Below, piece by piece: positions 6,619 to 13,561 of a stretch of DNA of 15,251 nt (position 1 is its first letter; every line of letters begins with the position of its first letter). This DNA is from Treponema sp. (GTDB lineage Bacteria; Spirochaetota; Spirochaetia; Treponematales; Breznakiellaceae), in NCBI GenBank assembly GCA_031277045.1, contig JAISLX010000155.1, positions 1 to 15,251 on the forward strand, read 5' to 3'. The notes below the pieces were generated by a model. The model was given only the letters and a program-made list of their open reading frames with translations, was not told where the DNA came from and did not search any database. The translations under genes and the position numbers were made by a program.

Positions 6619-7234
6619 CCGGGGGAAAAACTTTAAACACGGGGAAAAGGATACCGAATCCCGGCACGGCCCGATCCATGAAAGAGGACATCCGGGGTTT
6701 GAAAAATCCGCGGAAAGCGGAAAAGCGGGAAACTCCGGCGGCCGCCGGGATTTAAACGAGGCCGGCCGTGATCCGGCCGGTGTTTCTCCCCGGAAATGGT
6801 CCGGCGTAACCCAGGATAACCGCCGCCATGATAAACGAGCCCCCTTTTTTGAGCGCCCCAAGTGGACGGCGCCTCATCCATCCACCGAGCCTATCCCCCA
6901 TCCCCTTTGTCCCTGTTGCGGCAAACCTATCAAGGATATGTCCACCGCGATAGCCGATAAAGACAGCGGTGAACCAAGCCATTTTGAATGTGTGGCCGCC
7001 CGGATTGCCGGGAGAGAAACCCTGGAAAGCGGGGACGCGGTGGTTTACATTGGAGGAGGGCGGTTTGGTATTGTCCACTTTCCCGGCATGATTCGGGACA
7101 ATTCCTGGAGCCGCAAAAACAGCGATGACTACGATACCAGAGGTTTCCAGATTAAGAAGATCGTCGAGTGGGAAAACAAGGAAAACCGGGCGCCGTGGCG
7201 CAAGAACATCGAGGAGCATTTTTCCGTAATTTGA
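6590..7234 (+). CDS. Uncharacterised protein with a Cys-rich zinc-binding motif
   Basis: A 214-residue protein. Residues 1-85 are hydrophilic and low-complexity (Gly, Lys, Arg, Asp, His), probably disordered. A compact domain follows with CPCCGKPIKDMSTAIADK (107-124) and HFECV (131-135), together a plausible Cys/His zinc site. I recall similar CPxCGKxIxDM...HFxC proteins in spirochaetes, but no function. The C-terminal part (150-214) has alternating hydrophobic residues, for example DAVVYIGGGRFGIVHF, suggesting a beta-rich fold. ATG 6590 has GGAAGGA (6577-6583) upstream. The TGA stop overlaps the start of the diguanylate cyclase gene by one base, suggesting linked expression. Confidence 0.75.
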   Translation: MNGSGKDGNNRGKNFKHGEKDTESRHGPIHERGHPGFEKSAESGKAGNSGGRRDLNEAGRDPAGVSPRKWSGVTQDNRRHDKRAPFFERPKWTAPHPSTEPIPHPLCPCCGKPIKDMSTAIADKDSGEPSHFECVAARIAGRETLESGDAVVYIGGGRFGIVHFPGMIRDNSWSRKNSDDYDTRGFQIKKIVEWENKENRAPWRKNIEEHFSVI

Positions 7235-8415
7235 TGAAAAATCACAGGGGGGAGAATCCGTCCGTGCCGGAAAACCCCGGACAGGCGGACGAAAAGAAAG
7301 CTGAATTCGCGGATGAAATCTATTCCGATCCGGAAATTTGGGAACACCGTTCCCTGCTGGAAAAGATTGGCATACTCGGCCGGATCGACAAACTAAACAA
7401 ACAGATACGTGACTATCATGAACTGGTTACCGGGGGTTTGGACATTATCAACCGCACGTCACTTGACGCCATCATGGACGCGGCGGTGTTCAGAATTTCC
7501 AGCCATTTTATGCCGTCGTTTATAACTTTTCTGTGGAAGCCAATACAAAACCGGGATGAAATAACCATCAAAAGTTACCGGAACTACGAGCTTACCGACC
7601 TGGGAATTAAGCTGCACAGTATTGCTCCTTTTGAGTCCTTCTTTGAGCGGCATCCCCATCCGGTAAATTTTACCCTGATGACCGCGGAACTGGACGATCA
7701 GGATGTCCTAAAGACCCTGGAAAAGCTTGGGCCTGAAATTATTATTCCCATTGTGGGGGGCTTTGGGCTTTACGGTATTATTTTGATGGGCCAGAAAATG
7801 GCCGGAAACAAATTTTCCAACGAAGAAATCCTCTTTATCGAACAGCTTATGGCCTTTGTAACCCAGGCTATCATGAATTACCTGAATTACCAGCATTCCC
7901 TGCGGGATGTGAAAACCGGTCTGTACAATCACGGCTTTTTTATTCACCGGCTGGGTGAGGAAATTGCCCGGACAAGGCGCGGTAGTTTTATGTCTTCGGT
8001 CATCGTGCTGGATGTTGATAAATTCAAAAACTTCAATGACGCTTTTGGACATGTGGCGGGGGATAAGGTGCTGGAAACCCTGGCCATAACCCTTAAGCAA
8101 ACGGTCCGCGGCGAGGATATTCCTTCCCGCTTTGGCGGAGAGGAATTTACCGTGCTGCTGCCCAACACCAATGTGGAAGATGCCTTGGCCGTGTCGGAGC
8201 GGCTGCGGAACGCGGTGGAAGAGATGAAAGTGCCCTGGGAGCCATCGCTGCCCCAGGTTACAATCAGCCTTGGGATTTGCGGCTTTGATCACCGGGAAGA
8301 GTTAATCGCCGACAACGTTATTCAACGGGCTGACGCGGCGCTCTACGTGTCTAAACAGAAAGGCCGTAACCGTTCAACGGTATGGAATCCCGGCATGGGG
8401 CATGTTGAAGGGTAG
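7234..8415 (+). CDS. Diguanylate cyclase with N-terminal GAF-like sensor domain
   Basis: A 393-residue protein with a predicted coiled linker at about 40-65, a GAF-like domain at about 68-215, and a GGDEF domain from about 225. The active-site motif is GGEEF (301-305), with the metal-binding Asp in LDVDKFKNFND (259-269). The inhibitory I-site RxxD is present as RGED (292-295), five residues before GGEEF, so product feedback inhibition is expected. It should convert two GTP to cyclic di-GMP. It has no signal peptide or membrane helix, so the sensor is cytosolic. ATG 7234 overlaps the preceding stop (TGATG). An in-frame GTG at 7264 has a better Shine-Dalgarno sequence (GGGGGGAG ending at 7254), so the true start may be there. 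Confidence 0.92.
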   Translation: MKNHRGENPSVPENPGQADEKKAEFADEIYSDPEIWEHRSLLEKIGILGRIDKLNKQIRDYHELVTGGLDIINRTSLDAIMDAAVFRISSHFMPSFITFLWKPIQNRDEITIKSYRNYELTDLGIKLHSIAPFESFFERHPHPVNFTLMTAELDDQDVLKTLEKLGPEIIIPIVGGFGLYGIILMGQKMAGNKFSNEEILFIEQLMAFVTQAIMNYLNYQHSLRDVKTGLYNHGFFIHRLGEEIARTRRGSFMSSVIVLDVDKFKNFNDAFGHVAGDKVLETLAITLKQTVRGEDIPSRFGGEEFTVLLPNTNVEDALAVSERLRNAVEEMKVPWEPSLPQVTISLGICGFDHREELIADNVIQRADAALYVSKQKGRNRSTVWNPGMGHVEG

Positions 8416-8427
8416 GAGCCCGTTAGT

Positions 8428-9144
8428 ATGATCGGCATTATCGGCGCTATGGAAGATGAAATAACCATGATCAGGGACTGGATGAACGGCGGCGGGACCA
8501 GCGTTACCGGCGGCTTTGAGTTTTACCAGGGTACTCTGGAAGAAAATCCCGTAGTATTACTGCGCTGCGGTATTGGCAAAGTCAATGCCGCGGTCGGCTG
8601 CGCCCTCCTTATCGATCATTTTAAGCCCGCCCTGGTTATCAACACCGGTTCCGCCGGCGGCATAGGGGGGGGGCTCCAATTTGGGGATGCAGTTATTTCC
8701 ACGGGTCTTTGCTATCACGATGTGGATGTAACGGGTTTCGGCTATGCCCCCGGGCAGGTCCCCGGACAACCCGCGATTTTTCCCGTGGAGGAATCGCTTG
8801 TCGACCGGGCGGAAACCGCGGTACGGGAGCTTAAGGCAGAAAAATCGCTGCCGCATACATTTAACTATGTTCGGGGGATCATTGCCAGCGGGGACATTTT
8901 TATGCGGGAGCCTGAAAAAATTGACAAGGTGCGCAAGACCTTTCCAAATGTTCTGGCGGTGGAAATGGAAGGGGCCGCCATCGCCCACACCTGCGGCCTT
9001 TTTTCCGTGCCGTCACTGATCATCCGGTCGCTTTCCGATATCGCGGGGGTAGAATCCCCCATTACTTCCGAACAGTATCTCCCGGTCGCCGCCAGACACT
9101 CGGCGGAAATCGTCCGCCGGATCGTGAAGAATAGCCGTTTTTAA
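8428..9144 (+). CDS. mtnN: 5'-methylthioadenosine/S-adenosylhomocysteine nucleosidase
   Basis: A 238-residue protein of the MTAN/Pfs family, near the usual length. It has the N-terminal IGIIGAMEDEI (2-12) with the active-site Glu11 (Glu12 in E. coli). The nucleoside-binding VEMEGAAIAH (178-187) has Glu181, and RSLSDIAG (200-207) has the catalytic Asp204, equivalent to E. coli Asp197. It cleaves adenine from methylthioadenosine and S-adenosylhomocysteine, relieving product inhibition of SAM-dependent enzymes such as TrmD and RlmB encoded nearby. ATG 8428 has AGGAG at 8414-8418, which overlaps the stop codon of the cyclase gene. It is the last gene of the compact run. Confidence 0.96.
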   Translation: MIGIIGAMEDEITMIRDWMNGGGTSVTGGFEFYQGTLEENPVVLLRCGIGKVNAAVGCALLIDHFKPALVINTGSAGGIGGGLQFGDAVISTGLCYHDVDVTGFGYAPGQVPGQPAIFPVEESLVDRAETAVRELKAEKSLPHTFNYVRGIIASGDIFMREPEKIDKVRKTFPNVLAVEMEGAAIAHTCGLFSVPSLIIRSLSDIAGVESPITSEQYLPVAARHSAEIVRRIVKNSRF

Positions 9145-9180
9145 GATTCCCCGCGGCCGCAGGTACCGCCGCGCCCTGCC

Positions 9181-9220
9181 CGCGCCGGGCCTGTTCCTTG
9201 CCGGAATATCCGCCGGCGCG
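9181..9220. repeat. GC-rich inverted repeat after mtnN
   Basis: CGCGCCGG (9181-9188) and CCGGCGCG (9213-9220) pair perfectly across 24 bp, followed by ATAAAATAAC. It could contribute to transcription termination after mtnN, together with the palindrome at 9238-9270, but lacks a T-tract. Confidence 0.35.
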
Positions 9221-9237
9221 ATAAAATAACACCGTGA

Positions 9238-9270
9238 GTTTTCCCAAAACTCGGCCGGTTTTGGGAAAAC
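9238..9270. repeat. Perfect palindrome, CCAAAA/TTTTGG family, copy 3 (terminator-like)
   Basis: GTTTTCCCAAAAC (9238-9250) and GTTTTGGGAAAAC (9258-9270) form a perfect 13-bp stem around the loop TCGGCCG. It closely resembles the hairpins at 1114-1140 and 1221-1258. The position after mtnN suits a terminator, but the downstream sequence (CCTCGTTTTACG) is only a weak T-tract. Confidence 0.65.
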
Positions 9271-9504
9271 CCTCGTTTTACGCTTTTATCGCCGTAATAA
9301 TTTGATGTTTTTGATTTTTACGCCGATTTTAAATCCAGATATGTGTGAACTTTGTTTCATCGGGTATAAAAATCCCCCGGGAACCCTGTTCCCAGTGGAA
9401 CCAGTTTCCAAAAAAACGGCCGGATCGCTTTTTCCTTTGCATCCAAGGCTGCTGTCTCGCAACGCGGGGTTTTGAGACAGCTTGTTTACCAGGGGATTTT
9501 GATA

Positions 9505-11001
9505 ATGAAGCGGCTTGTTATCGTAATATTATTCGCTCTTTTTTTTACCGGTACCCCTGCCGTCCACAGCCAATTTCGAAATTTTCATCAAGAAGGACCC
9601 GCCTCCCATGATATAACCTCGGAACAGCTAACCGCAAAACACCCCAGTCTGCCTTTGGGAACCCAGGTGCGGATAACCAACCCCGCTAACGGCAAGCAAG
9701 TCGATGTGCGGATTACAGGCCGTATTTCGGCGTCACAGGGCCGCATTGTGGACCTTTCCACCGCCGCGGCCACGGAGTTGGAACTGGCCGAAAAGGGAAA
9801 TTCCCCGGTAATTTTGGAACTTGCGCCCCAGAAGGCCACGCCGAAACCCGAACCCGAGCCAAAACCCGAGCCCGCGCCTGAACCGGCGCCCGAACCGAAA
9901 CCCGAGCCCGCGCCTGAACCGGCGCCCGAACCCAAGCCTGAGCCCGCACCCGAACCGGCGCCCGAGCCAAAACCCGAGCCCGCGCCAGAACCGGCGCCCG
10001 AACCCAAGCCTGAGCCCGCGCCGGAGCCCAAACCCGAACCGGCGCCGGAGCCCAAACCCGAGCCCGCGCCTCAGCCGGAAACGCCAGCGCCTCAGCCGGA
10101 GACGCCCGCGCTTCAGCCTCCGTCGATCAGTACGAACGACACCAAGACCCAGAGCACCAATCCGGTGGCGGCTCAATCGCCAAACATCACAATTTACAAC
10201 GTCATGGGGTCCCCCAACTCCTTCGCCACGGATTCCGCGCCGGTAAACACCGCGGGAAGCGGGCAGATCCCCGTTACCAGCGCGGCCCCCGCGTCCGGCG
10301 TAAATTCGGAAACCGGCCAGCAGCCCGTGTCCCCCGCCATTATCGCGGCGGCCCCGTCGTCCCAGATTGCCACGCTGGAACGAACCGTCGCCCCGGCTGC
10401 AACCGCGCCCGCAACGGCCACCGCCACAGCCCAAATTATGACCCAGAAACCCGTCCCGGCATGGCCGCAGCAGCCCCAATACCCGGAGCCCCAATGGCAG
10501 CCCCAGCAGCAGATACAGCAGCCCCAATACCCGGAGCCCCAGTGGCAGCCCCAGCAGCAGATACAGCAGCCGCAAACCCAGCCGGTACAGCCCCAATATC
10601 CGCAGCAGCAGTGGCAGCCCCAGCAGCCGGTACAGCCGCAGTCCCCGCCGGTACAGCCTCAATATCCGCAGCAGCAGTGGCAGCCCCAGCAGCCGGTACA
10701 GCCGCAGTCCCCGCCGGTACCGTCCCTGGTGGACCGGGGAACCGCCCTCATCAGGCCCTACATGCCCAACGCGAACAACGGCAAAACCTACCGGGTACAG
10801 GTAGGGGCGTACCTGGTTACCTGGCACGCCGTAGAAGCCTTTGAGCGCCTTACCCTGGTAAACTTTAGACCCGCCTACGAATCCTACGGGGGCTATATCC
10901 GGGTAGTTATCCCCGGAATTCCCGCGAAGGACATGCCCTCCGTAGCCCGGCTCCTGGGCAGGGCGGGCTTCACAGAGGCCCTGATCCGGGAGGAAAACTA
11001 G
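9505..11001 (+). CDS. Exported RlpA-like protein with Pro-rich linkers and C-terminal SPOR domain
   Basis: A 498-residue protein. Residues 1-22 are a signal peptide (basic start, hydrophobic core, cleavage near VHSQ). A short double-psi beta-barrel of RlpA type follows (about 38-105): [19 protein letters not shown] and [16 protein letters not shown]. Next come a ([12 protein letters not shown])n-type linker (about 113-195), a Ser/Thr/Ala-rich stretch, and a Pro/Gln linker (about 322-408). The last 73 residues (426-498) are a SPOR domain (YRVQVGAY), which binds denuded peptidoglycan at division sites. RlpA enzymes are septal lytic transglycosylases. Here the ASGE-x-[FY]-D region reads ASHDIT and the NDRGPF loop reads TGRISA, so catalytic residues appear lost. 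ATG 9505 is chosen for AGGGGA at 9491-9496 and the signal peptide. Confidence 0.88.
   Translation: MKRLVIVILFALFFTGTPAVHSQFRNFHQEGPASHDITSEQLTAKHPSLPLGTQVRITNPANGKQVDVRITGRISASQGRIVDLSTAAATELELAEKGNSPVILELAPQKATPKPEPEPKPEPAPEPAPEPKPEPAPEPAPEPKPEPAPEPAPEPKPEPAPEPAPEPKPEPAPEPKPEPAPEPKPEPAPQPETPAPQPETPALQPPSISTNDTKTQSTNPVAAQSPNITIYNVMGSPNSFATDSAPVNTAGSGQIPVTSAAPASGVNSETGQQPVSPAIIAAAPSSQIATLERTVAPAATAPATATATAQIMTQKPVPAWPQQPQYPEPQWQPQQQIQQPQYPEPQWQPQQQIQQPQTQPVQPQYPQQQWQPQQPVQPQSPPVQPQYPQQQWQPQQPVQPQSPPVPSLVDRGTALIRPYMPNANNGKTYRVQVGAYLVTWHAVEAFERLTLVNFRPAYESYGGYIRVVIPGIPAKDMPSVARLLGRAGFTEALIREEN
9862..10053 (+). repeat. Tandem 36/24-bp coding repeat in the RlpA-like gene
   Basis: Four 36-bp units (9862-9897, 9898-9933, 9934-9969, 9970-10005) each encode [12 protein letters not shown]. 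They are followed by two 24-bp units (10006-10053) encoding KPEPAPEP. The units differ mainly at synonymous third positions (GAG/GAA, CCG/CCC/CCT). The linker is likely a rigid extended periplasmic spacer whose length can vary by slippage or recombination. Confidence 0.9.
10471..10719 (+). repeat. Tandem 48-bp and 66-bp coding repeats in the RlpA-like gene
   Basis: Two 48-bp units (10471-10518, 10519-10566) encode [16 protein letters not shown]. Two nearly identical 66-bp units (10588-10653, 10654-10719) encode 22 residues starting [17 protein letters not shown] 21-bp stretch lies between. The near-identity, with one or two differences per pair, suggests recent duplication. Confidence 0.88.
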
Positions 11002-11003
11002 CC

Positions 11004-12413
11004 GTGGGCGTCAAGTTTTACTCCCTTGGAGCCGCGGAGGAAGTAACCGGATCCAAACACGTACTGGAAGTAGACGGGGCCAGTTACCTGGTCGATTGCG
11101 GGGCCTTCCAGGGTTCCCGCGCGGAAGCGGACCGGAAAAACCGGACCCTGGGCATAGAGCCTGACCGGATCGAATCGGTTATCCTTACCCACGGCCATCT
11201 GGACCACTGCGGCGTTCTGCCCCTTTTAAGCAAAAACGGGTACCGGGGAAACATCTACGCCACCCCCGCCACCAGGGACATCGCCAGCCTTATCATGATG
11301 GATTCCGCCCGCATCCAGGCACGGGACGCCGTGTACCTGCGCGGCCAGGCCCGCAAAAAGGGTGAAAAATTTGACTGGGAACCCCTGTACACCGAAAAAG
11401 ACGCCATCCAGGCCACCAGCCAGATACTGGGAGTTTCATACAACCGCCCCCTGTACATCGGGGACGGGGTAAACCTGGAATTCCACGACGCCGGGCATAT
11501 CCTGGGCTCCGCTATGGCCTCCGTCACGGTAAAGAAAAACGGCGCGGCAGCCAACATCCTCTGTACAGGCGATCTGGGCCGCAAAGGAAAACCCATCATC
11601 CGCGATCCGGCCATCCCCCCCGCGCCGGATTACATCGTGCTGGAAAGCACCTACGGCGACCGCCTTCACGGCGCCAAAGACGACGCCGTAGACAAACTTG
11701 CCAAAATCGCCGCGCGCTGCGTGGAGCGGAAAGGGAAAATACTTATCCCCTCGTTCGCCATCGAGCGCACCCAGGAACTGGTCTACTACTTCCACCTGCT
11801 GGTAGACGACGGAGCTATCCCGGAAATCCCCATCTACGTCGATTCGCCAATGGCAGCCAACGCCACCACCATCTTCCAGGTACACCCCGAATGTTACGAT
11901 GAAGAAATCAAAAACGCCTTTGTCAGACACCACAAGAACCCCTTTGGCTTTAACAGCCTCAACTTTACCACCAGCGTTGACGAATCCAAGGCCCTTAACA
12001 GCCGCGAAGGACCCCTGGTTATCATTTCCGCCGACGGCATGTGCGAGGCGGGCCGTATCCAGCACCACCTAATCCACAACATCGCCGACCCCCGGACCAC
12101 CATTCTGCTTGTGGGCTACATGGCGGAAAACACGCTGGGACGGCGTATCCGGGACCGGGCGGCGGATCTGAAAATCCACGGCCAGTGGTTCAAACGCCGG
12201 GCCGAAGTTGAGGAGATCAACGCCTTCAGCGCCCACGCCGATTACGCGGAAGCCCTGCAGTGGCTGCAAAGCCTTGACACATCCCGGCTCAAAACAATCT
12301 TCCTGGTCCACGGCGAAAGCGGCGCCCAGCGGGCCTTTAAGAAACACCTGGCGGAACACGGCTTTCCCCAGGTAGAAATCGTCCGCTACGGCAGGACCTA
12401 CGACCTGGCGTAA
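11004..12413 (+). CDS. MBL-fold beta-CASP ribonuclease-like protein
   Basis: A 469-residue protein with a complete metallo-beta-lactamase metal site: THGHLDHCG (62-70; His63, His65, Asp67, His68), HDAGHILGSA (161-170, His165) and CTGDLGR (187-193, Asp190). The beta-CASP signatures follow: ESTYGDR, IPSFAIERTQEL, DSPMA, ISADGMCEAGRIQHHL, GYMAENTLGRRI, FSAHADY and VHGE. This is the CPSF73/Ysh1-like group of prokaryotic RNA-processing nucleases, with two-zinc hydrolysis of RNA. The exact substrate is not known from sequence. The start is GTG 11004, two bases after the RlpA-like stop, with GGGAGG at 10988-10993 inside the end of that gene, so the two are co-transcribed and coupled. No key residue is missing. 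Confidence 0.93.
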   Translation: MGVKFYSLGAAEEVTGSKHVLEVDGASYLVDCGAFQGSRAEADRKNRTLGIEPDRIESVILTHGHLDHCGVLPLLSKNGYRGNIYATPATRDIASLIMMDSARIQARDAVYLRGQARKKGEKFDWEPLYTEKDAIQATSQILGVSYNRPLYIGDGVNLEFHDAGHILGSAMASVTVKKNGAAANILCTGDLGRKGKPIIRDPAIPPAPDYIVLESTYGDRLHGAKDDAVDKLAKIAARCVERKGKILIPSFAIERTQELVYYFHLLVDDGAIPEIPIYVDSPMAANATTIFQVHPECYDEEIKNAFVRHHKNPFGFNSLNFTTSVDESKALNSREGPLVIISADGMCEAGRIQHHLIHNIADPRTTILLVGYMAENTLGRRIRDRAADLKIHGQWFKRRAEVEEINAFSAHADYAEALQWLQSLDTSRLKTIFLVHGESGAQRAFKKHLAEHGFPQVEIVRYGRTYDLA

Positions 12414-12415
12414 CA

Positions 12416-12432
12416 AAGAACCCCGCCGCAGA
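12416..12432 (+). repeat. 17-bp inverted repeat, left copy
   Basis: AAGAACCCCGCCGCAGA (12416-12432) starts two bases after the stop of the MBL gene. It is exactly the reverse complement of TCTGCGGCGGGGTTCTT at 15232-15248. The match ends at both sides. Confidence 0.7.
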
Positions 12433-13394
12433 ACGCTGAACTTGACCCGGAATTTTTAACCACAAAATCGCGTCCCGCCTTGCCAAAGGCAATCTCCGGC
12501 TTGCCTAAGCCAATCTCCGCCTTAGCTAAATCGCGTCCCGCCTTGCTAAAGCCGCGCTCCGCCTTGCCAAAGCCAATCTCCACCTTGCCAAAGCCGCGCT
12601 CCGGCTTAACAAAGCCAAGCGCCGCCTTAACAAAGCCAAACTCCGCCTTAACAAAGCCAAACTCCGGCTTGCCAAAATCGCGCTCCGCCTTGCCAAAATC
12701 GCGCTCCGGCTTGACAAAGCCAAACTACGCCTTGATGAAGGCAAACTCCTCCTTAGCTAAATCGCGTCCCGCCTTGCCAAAATCGCGCTCCACCTTGCCT
12801 AAGCCAAGCTCCTCCTTAGCTAAATCGCGTCCCGCCTTGCCAAAGCCAAACTCCGGCTTTGTTAAGCCAAACTCCGCCTTATTAAGTCAAACTCCGCCTT
12901 GCCAAAGTCAAACTCCGCCTTGATGAAGACAAACTCCGCCTTAGCAAAGCCAATCTCCGGCTTTGTTAAGCCAATCTCCGCCTTATTAAGCTGCGCTCCG
13001 CCTTGCCAAAGGCAATCTCCGCCTTGCCTAAGCCAAACTCCGTCTTAGCTAAAGTGCGTCCCGCCTTGCCAAAGGCAATCTCCGGCTTGCCTAAGCCAAT
13101 CTCCGCCTTAGCTAACTCGCGCTCCGTCTTAGCTAAATCGCGCTCCGGCTTGCCTAAGCCAATCTCCGCCTTAGCTAAATCGCGTCCCGCCTTGCCAAAA
13201 TCGCGCTCCGGCTTGCCTAAACCAAACTCCGTCTTAGCTAAATTGCGTCCCGCCTTGCCAAAATCGCGCTCCGCCTTGCCAAAGCCGCGCTCCGGCTTAA
13301 CAAAGCCAAGCGCCGCCTTAACAAAGCCAAGCGCCGCCTTAACAAAGCCAAACTCCGGCTTGACGAAGCCAAGCTCCGGCTTATTAAGCCGCCG

Positions 13395-13414
13395 CCCGCC
13401 TTTTAGAAGGCGGG
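13395..13414. repeat. Perfect hairpin near the right end of the array
   Basis: CCCGCCTT (13395-13402) and AAGGCGGG (13407-13414) pair perfectly around the loop TTAG. This is array unit 45 with its palindrome extended into the spacers on both sides. The last five units (13400-13493) carry GGC/GCC flanks unlike the rest. No T-tract follows. Confidence 0.55.
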
Positions 13415-13463
13415 AGCCGGCTTTGTAAAGGCAGACGCCGGCTTTGCGAAGGCGGACTGTGGC

Positions 13464-13492
13464 TTGACAAAGGCGCGGGGCGGCTTTATCAT
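13464..13492 (+). promoter_or_regulatory. Sigma70-type promoter formed by the last two array units
   Basis: TTGACA (13464-13469) is a perfect -35 and TATCAT (13487-13492) a five-of-six -10, with the optimal 17-bp spacer. The -35 lies in the core of unit 48 and the -10 in the core of unit 49. Predicted transcription would start near 13499 and give a leader of about 63 nt before the gene at 13562. Confidence 0.65.
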
Positions 13493-13528
13493 AGAAATGT
13501 TCCATAAACTAAAGGAAACTACCACAAA

Positions 13529-13552
13529 GCCGCCCGTAGAGGCGGCAGGAGG
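13529..13552 (+). promoter_or_regulatory. Leader hairpin abutting a consensus ribosome binding site
   Basis: GCCGCC (13529-13534) and GGCGGC (13541-13546) pair perfectly around the loop CGTAGA. They are followed at once by AGGAGG (13547-13552), 9 nt before ATG 13562. The stem leaves the Shine-Dalgarno sequence itself unpaired but could influence initiation. Confidence 0.45.
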
Positions 13553-13561
13553 CGCGGCGCT

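Larger units (their letters stand above)
9145..9504. other. Intergenic region with palindromes and leader of the RlpA-like gene
   Basis: No gene is supported; the frame at 9345-9611 has no ribosome binding site and overlaps the signal peptide of the next gene. The left part is GC-rich with an inverted repeat (9181-9220), followed by the perfect 13-bp-stem palindrome at 9238-9270. The right part is AT-rich. TATAAA at 9365-9370 is a possible -10 for the RlpA-like gene, but I find no acceptable -35 at the right distance. Confidence 0.45.
12463..13493. repeat. Phased 21-bp degenerate tandem array, 49 units
   Basis: Each unit is a 10-bp core, usually CTT-N4-AAG, plus an 11-bp spacer such as CCAAACTCCGC, CCAATCTCCGC or TCGCGTCCCGC. 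Cores start at 12479 and then every 21 bp to 13484, with exactly three 20-bp steps, all after a 9-bp core CTTATTAAG (12878, 12982, 13380). Core centres vary within a limited set: GCCA, GCCT, AGCT, AACA, TGTT, GACA, GATG and ATT. About two thirds keep a perfect CTT...AAG; most of the rest end AAA. Both strands stay open over long stretches because 21 is a multiple of 3. No start codon with a ribosome binding site supports translation. It is not CRISPR: units are short, contiguous and degenerate. Function is unknown. Confidence 0.93.

Noticed and set aside
9345..9611. 88-codon frame overlapping the start of the RlpA-like gene
   Set aside because: No ribosome binding site, no recognisable product, and it conflicts with a well-supported signal peptide in another frame.
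9588..10827. Long minus-strand frames over the RlpA-like gene
   Set aside because: They are antisense shadows of the Pro/Glu and Pro/Gln codon repeats, which produce Gly/Ser- and Leu/Arg-rich reverse frames.
10461..10844. Plus-strand Ala/Pro repeat frame inside the RlpA-like gene
   Set aside because: It is a frame-shifted reading of the Pro/Gln repeat with no start signal. The in-frame gene has a signal peptide and a SPOR domain.
12463..13493. CRISPR array
   Set aside because: Units are contiguous 20-21 bp variants of one sequence. There are no unique spacers between constant repeats and no cas genes in the window.
12463..13493. Plasmid-type iteron origin of replication
   Set aside because: The unit length fits iterons, but 49 degenerate units are far too many. 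There is no initiator gene, DnaA box cluster or AT-rich unwinding region, and the context is chromosomal.
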